Part shown: positions 4,444-5,692 of the stretch, piece after piece
Position numbering within the stretch: position 1 is the stretch's first letter
How the letters are laid out: the number at the start of each line of letters is the position of its first letter
NCBI GenBank assembly: GCA_002497965.1
Contig: DAFR01000059.1
Location: forward strand, 14,814-20,505
DNA length: 5,692 bases
Direction: 5' to 3'
Origin: Methanomicrobiaceae archaeon UBA436
GTDB taxonomy: Archaea; Halobacteriota; Methanomicrobia; Methanomicrobiales; Methanoculleaceae
Notes under the pieces: model-generated
Databases searched by the model: none
Told to the model about the DNA's origin: nothing
What the model saw: the letters and a program-made list of their open reading frames with translations, nothing else
Translations under genes and position numbers: made by a program

Positions 4444-5692
4444 AATCGAACCGCTTGAAGAGACCCGTAAAGAGCATTATCACCGGGATGATCTCAAGAC
4501 GCCCTATCCACATGACAAAGATGAAGATGGCCTTTGCTGCAGAGTCCATATCCGGCGAGACAAAACCAGTAGAGATACCGTTGTTGCACATTGCAGAGGT
4601 AACATCGAAGATCACGTTACTCGAATCAAAAGACGTTGGCTGGAGGTGCATCACGAGTATGGTTGATACAAAGATGATCAGGAGGTAGAGCATTATGACC
4701 AGCATGTTCCGGGAGATCTCAAGATCGGCAACGTTCTTCGGGATCACGCGCCCCTCATACCTGAACGGCACAAGCACCTTCCCCGAAACAAACATCCGCC
4801 GGAACCACCAGACCAGGCTCTGGAACCCCAGAACCACCCTGGAGAGTTTGATACCTCCCGCGGTGCTCCCCGAAGACCCGCCGATCAGCACCAGCATCGC
4901 AAGGAAAAGAACAGTCACGCTTGCCCACGCGTTCGGGGAGACTACTTGAAACCCGGTACTGGATACAGCTGCGGCGGTCATGAAGAGCGCCTGATGGAGG
5001 GCCGTGGGGAGATCGAGTTCACTGAGCATGACCAGGTCCCAGGTGATCACAACGATCCCGATGGCGATTAAGACAAAGAGGAGGCGTGCCTGCTGATCAT
5101 CGATGAACCGTGCACCTCTCCTCCGGTAGATGAGGTAGTAGACCTTGAAAGGCAGTGCACCGGCGATCATCACCGGGACTATGAGGAGCTCAAGAAGGGG
5201 GTTGTTGTAGAACGGAATCCCCTCGGCGTGAACGGAGAAACCTCCCGTGGCGATCGCAACAAGAGCGATGTTAACCGCGTCCCAGACTGGCACCCCGGAG
5301 AGGAGGATGAGCCCGATCGATGCGATGGTCAGGACGACGTAGATCTTCCACATCTCTATCCCGGTCGCGACAACGCTTGGCATCAGCGCCTCCGAACGTC
5401 CTTCCGAGCGGTAGAGGCGGAACTGTGTCAGCCCGCTTCTTGAAGCCATCGCGACTGTGAAGGCGACGATCCCGAGCCCGCCGAGCCACTGCATCAGCGA
5501 GCGCCAGAAAAGGAGCGTGTGGGGCATCTCATCGATCGACCGCATAACCGTCAGACCGGTGTCCGTCCATCCGGACATCGCCTCGAAGACGCCGTCGAGG
5601 TAAGGAACGCCGATCCCGAGGTGGAACGGCAGCCCGCTCACCAGCGCCATGATGAGCCAGATCAGAGCAACCGCCATCAGGGCAGCGGATAG
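4442..5692 (-). CDS. TrkH-family potassium uptake channel subunit, N-terminus beyond window
   Basis: The minus-strand frame is open to the window edge, giving 416 residues plus a TGA stop. TrkH proteins are near 480-500 residues, so about 70-80 N-terminal residues are missing, and the internal ATG at 5677 is unlikely to be the start. The protein is polytopic and shows the four pore-loop repeats of the TrkH/KtrB superfamily, each with its selectivity-filter glycine: SGWTDTGLTV (40-49), AIATGGFSVH (146-155), AAAVSSTGFQ (240-249) and SAMCNNGISTG (366-376). Further hallmarks are WRSLMQWLGGLGIVAF (63-78), GGSSGSTAGGIK (271-282), the loop that gates TrkH, and WIGRLEIIPV (395-404) near the C-terminus. 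It is the membrane channel for K+ uptake and normally works with a cytosolic NAD/ATP-binding TrkA ring. No trkA gene is visible, though one could lie upstream outside the window. It is convergent with mtd. Confidence 0.95.
   Translation of the reverse strand, partial: LSAALMAVALIWLIMALVSGLPFHLGIGVPYLDGVFEAMSGWTDTGLTVMRSIDEMPHTLLFWRSLMQWLGGLGIVAFTVAMASRSGLTQFRLYRSEGRSEALMPSVVATGIEMWKIYVVLTIASIGLILLSGVPVWDAVNIALVAIATGGFSVHAEGIPFYNNPLLELLIVPVMIAGALPFKVYYLIYRRRGARFIDDQQARLLFVLIAIGIVVITWDLVMLSELDLPTALHQALFMTAAAVSSTGFQVVSPNAWASVTVLFLAMLVLIGGSSGSTAGGIKLSRVVLGFQSLVWWFRRMFVSGKVLVPFRYEGRVIPKNVADLEISRNMLVIMLYLLIIFVSTILVMHLQPTSFDSSNVIFDVTSAMCNNGISTGFVSPDMDSAAKAIFIFVMWIGRLEIIPVIMLFTGLFKRFD

Overview
The window looks like chromosomal DNA from a hydrogenotrophic methanogenic archaeon of the order Methanomicrobiales, most like Methanoculleus (genus inferred). 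The reasons are: ribosomal proteins L3 and L4 of archaeal type in S10-operon order; a complete F420-dependent methylene-H4MPT dehydrogenase (mtd); a Tfx-family regulator known from methanogens; GC-rich coding DNA; BRE/TATA promoters of the TTTATAT kind; and ribosome binding sites matching the archaeal 16S tail (GGTGATC).

Layout. Positions 1-705 (minus) hold rpl4, cut at the window edge before its stop, and 712-1725 (minus) hold complete rpl3. L3 and L4 are translationally coupled, because the L4 ribosome binding site contains the L3 stop codon. Next is a 781-base stretch (1726-2506) with no credible protein gene. It is rich in perfect short inverted repeats, including a possible three-way junction and mutually exclusive hairpins, and has a good minus-strand TATA box at about 2298-2304. 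It may be a long structured leader of the rpl3 operon or a separate non-coding RNA. Positions 2507-2911 (minus) hold a Tfx-family helix-turn-helix protein, divergent from mtd at 3048-3890 (plus). The 136-base gap between them carries two back-to-back promoters and, midway, the dyad ATCAC-N6-GTGAT, a candidate operator. mtd is followed by a T8 tract and a second hairpin/T-tract. A 551-base non-coding spacer (3891-4441) then separates it from a convergent TrkH-type K+ transporter gene (4442-5692, minus), which lacks its N-terminus at the window edge.

How the genes relate. The ribosomal genes and the TrkH gene are ordinary housekeeping functions. Mtd catalyses the F420H2-dependent reduction of methenyl- to methylene-H4MPT in CO2-to-methane metabolism. 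The only founding-member data I know for Tfx concern binding to the promoter of another early methanogenesis operon (fmd, formylmethanofuran dehydrogenase) in Methanothermobacter. A divergent Tfx homologue next to mtd is therefore a reasonable but untested regulator candidate. Apart from the structured intergenic region and the possible operator, I see nothing that demands a new system: no mobile element, CRISPR array, tRNA or rRNA gene was found.
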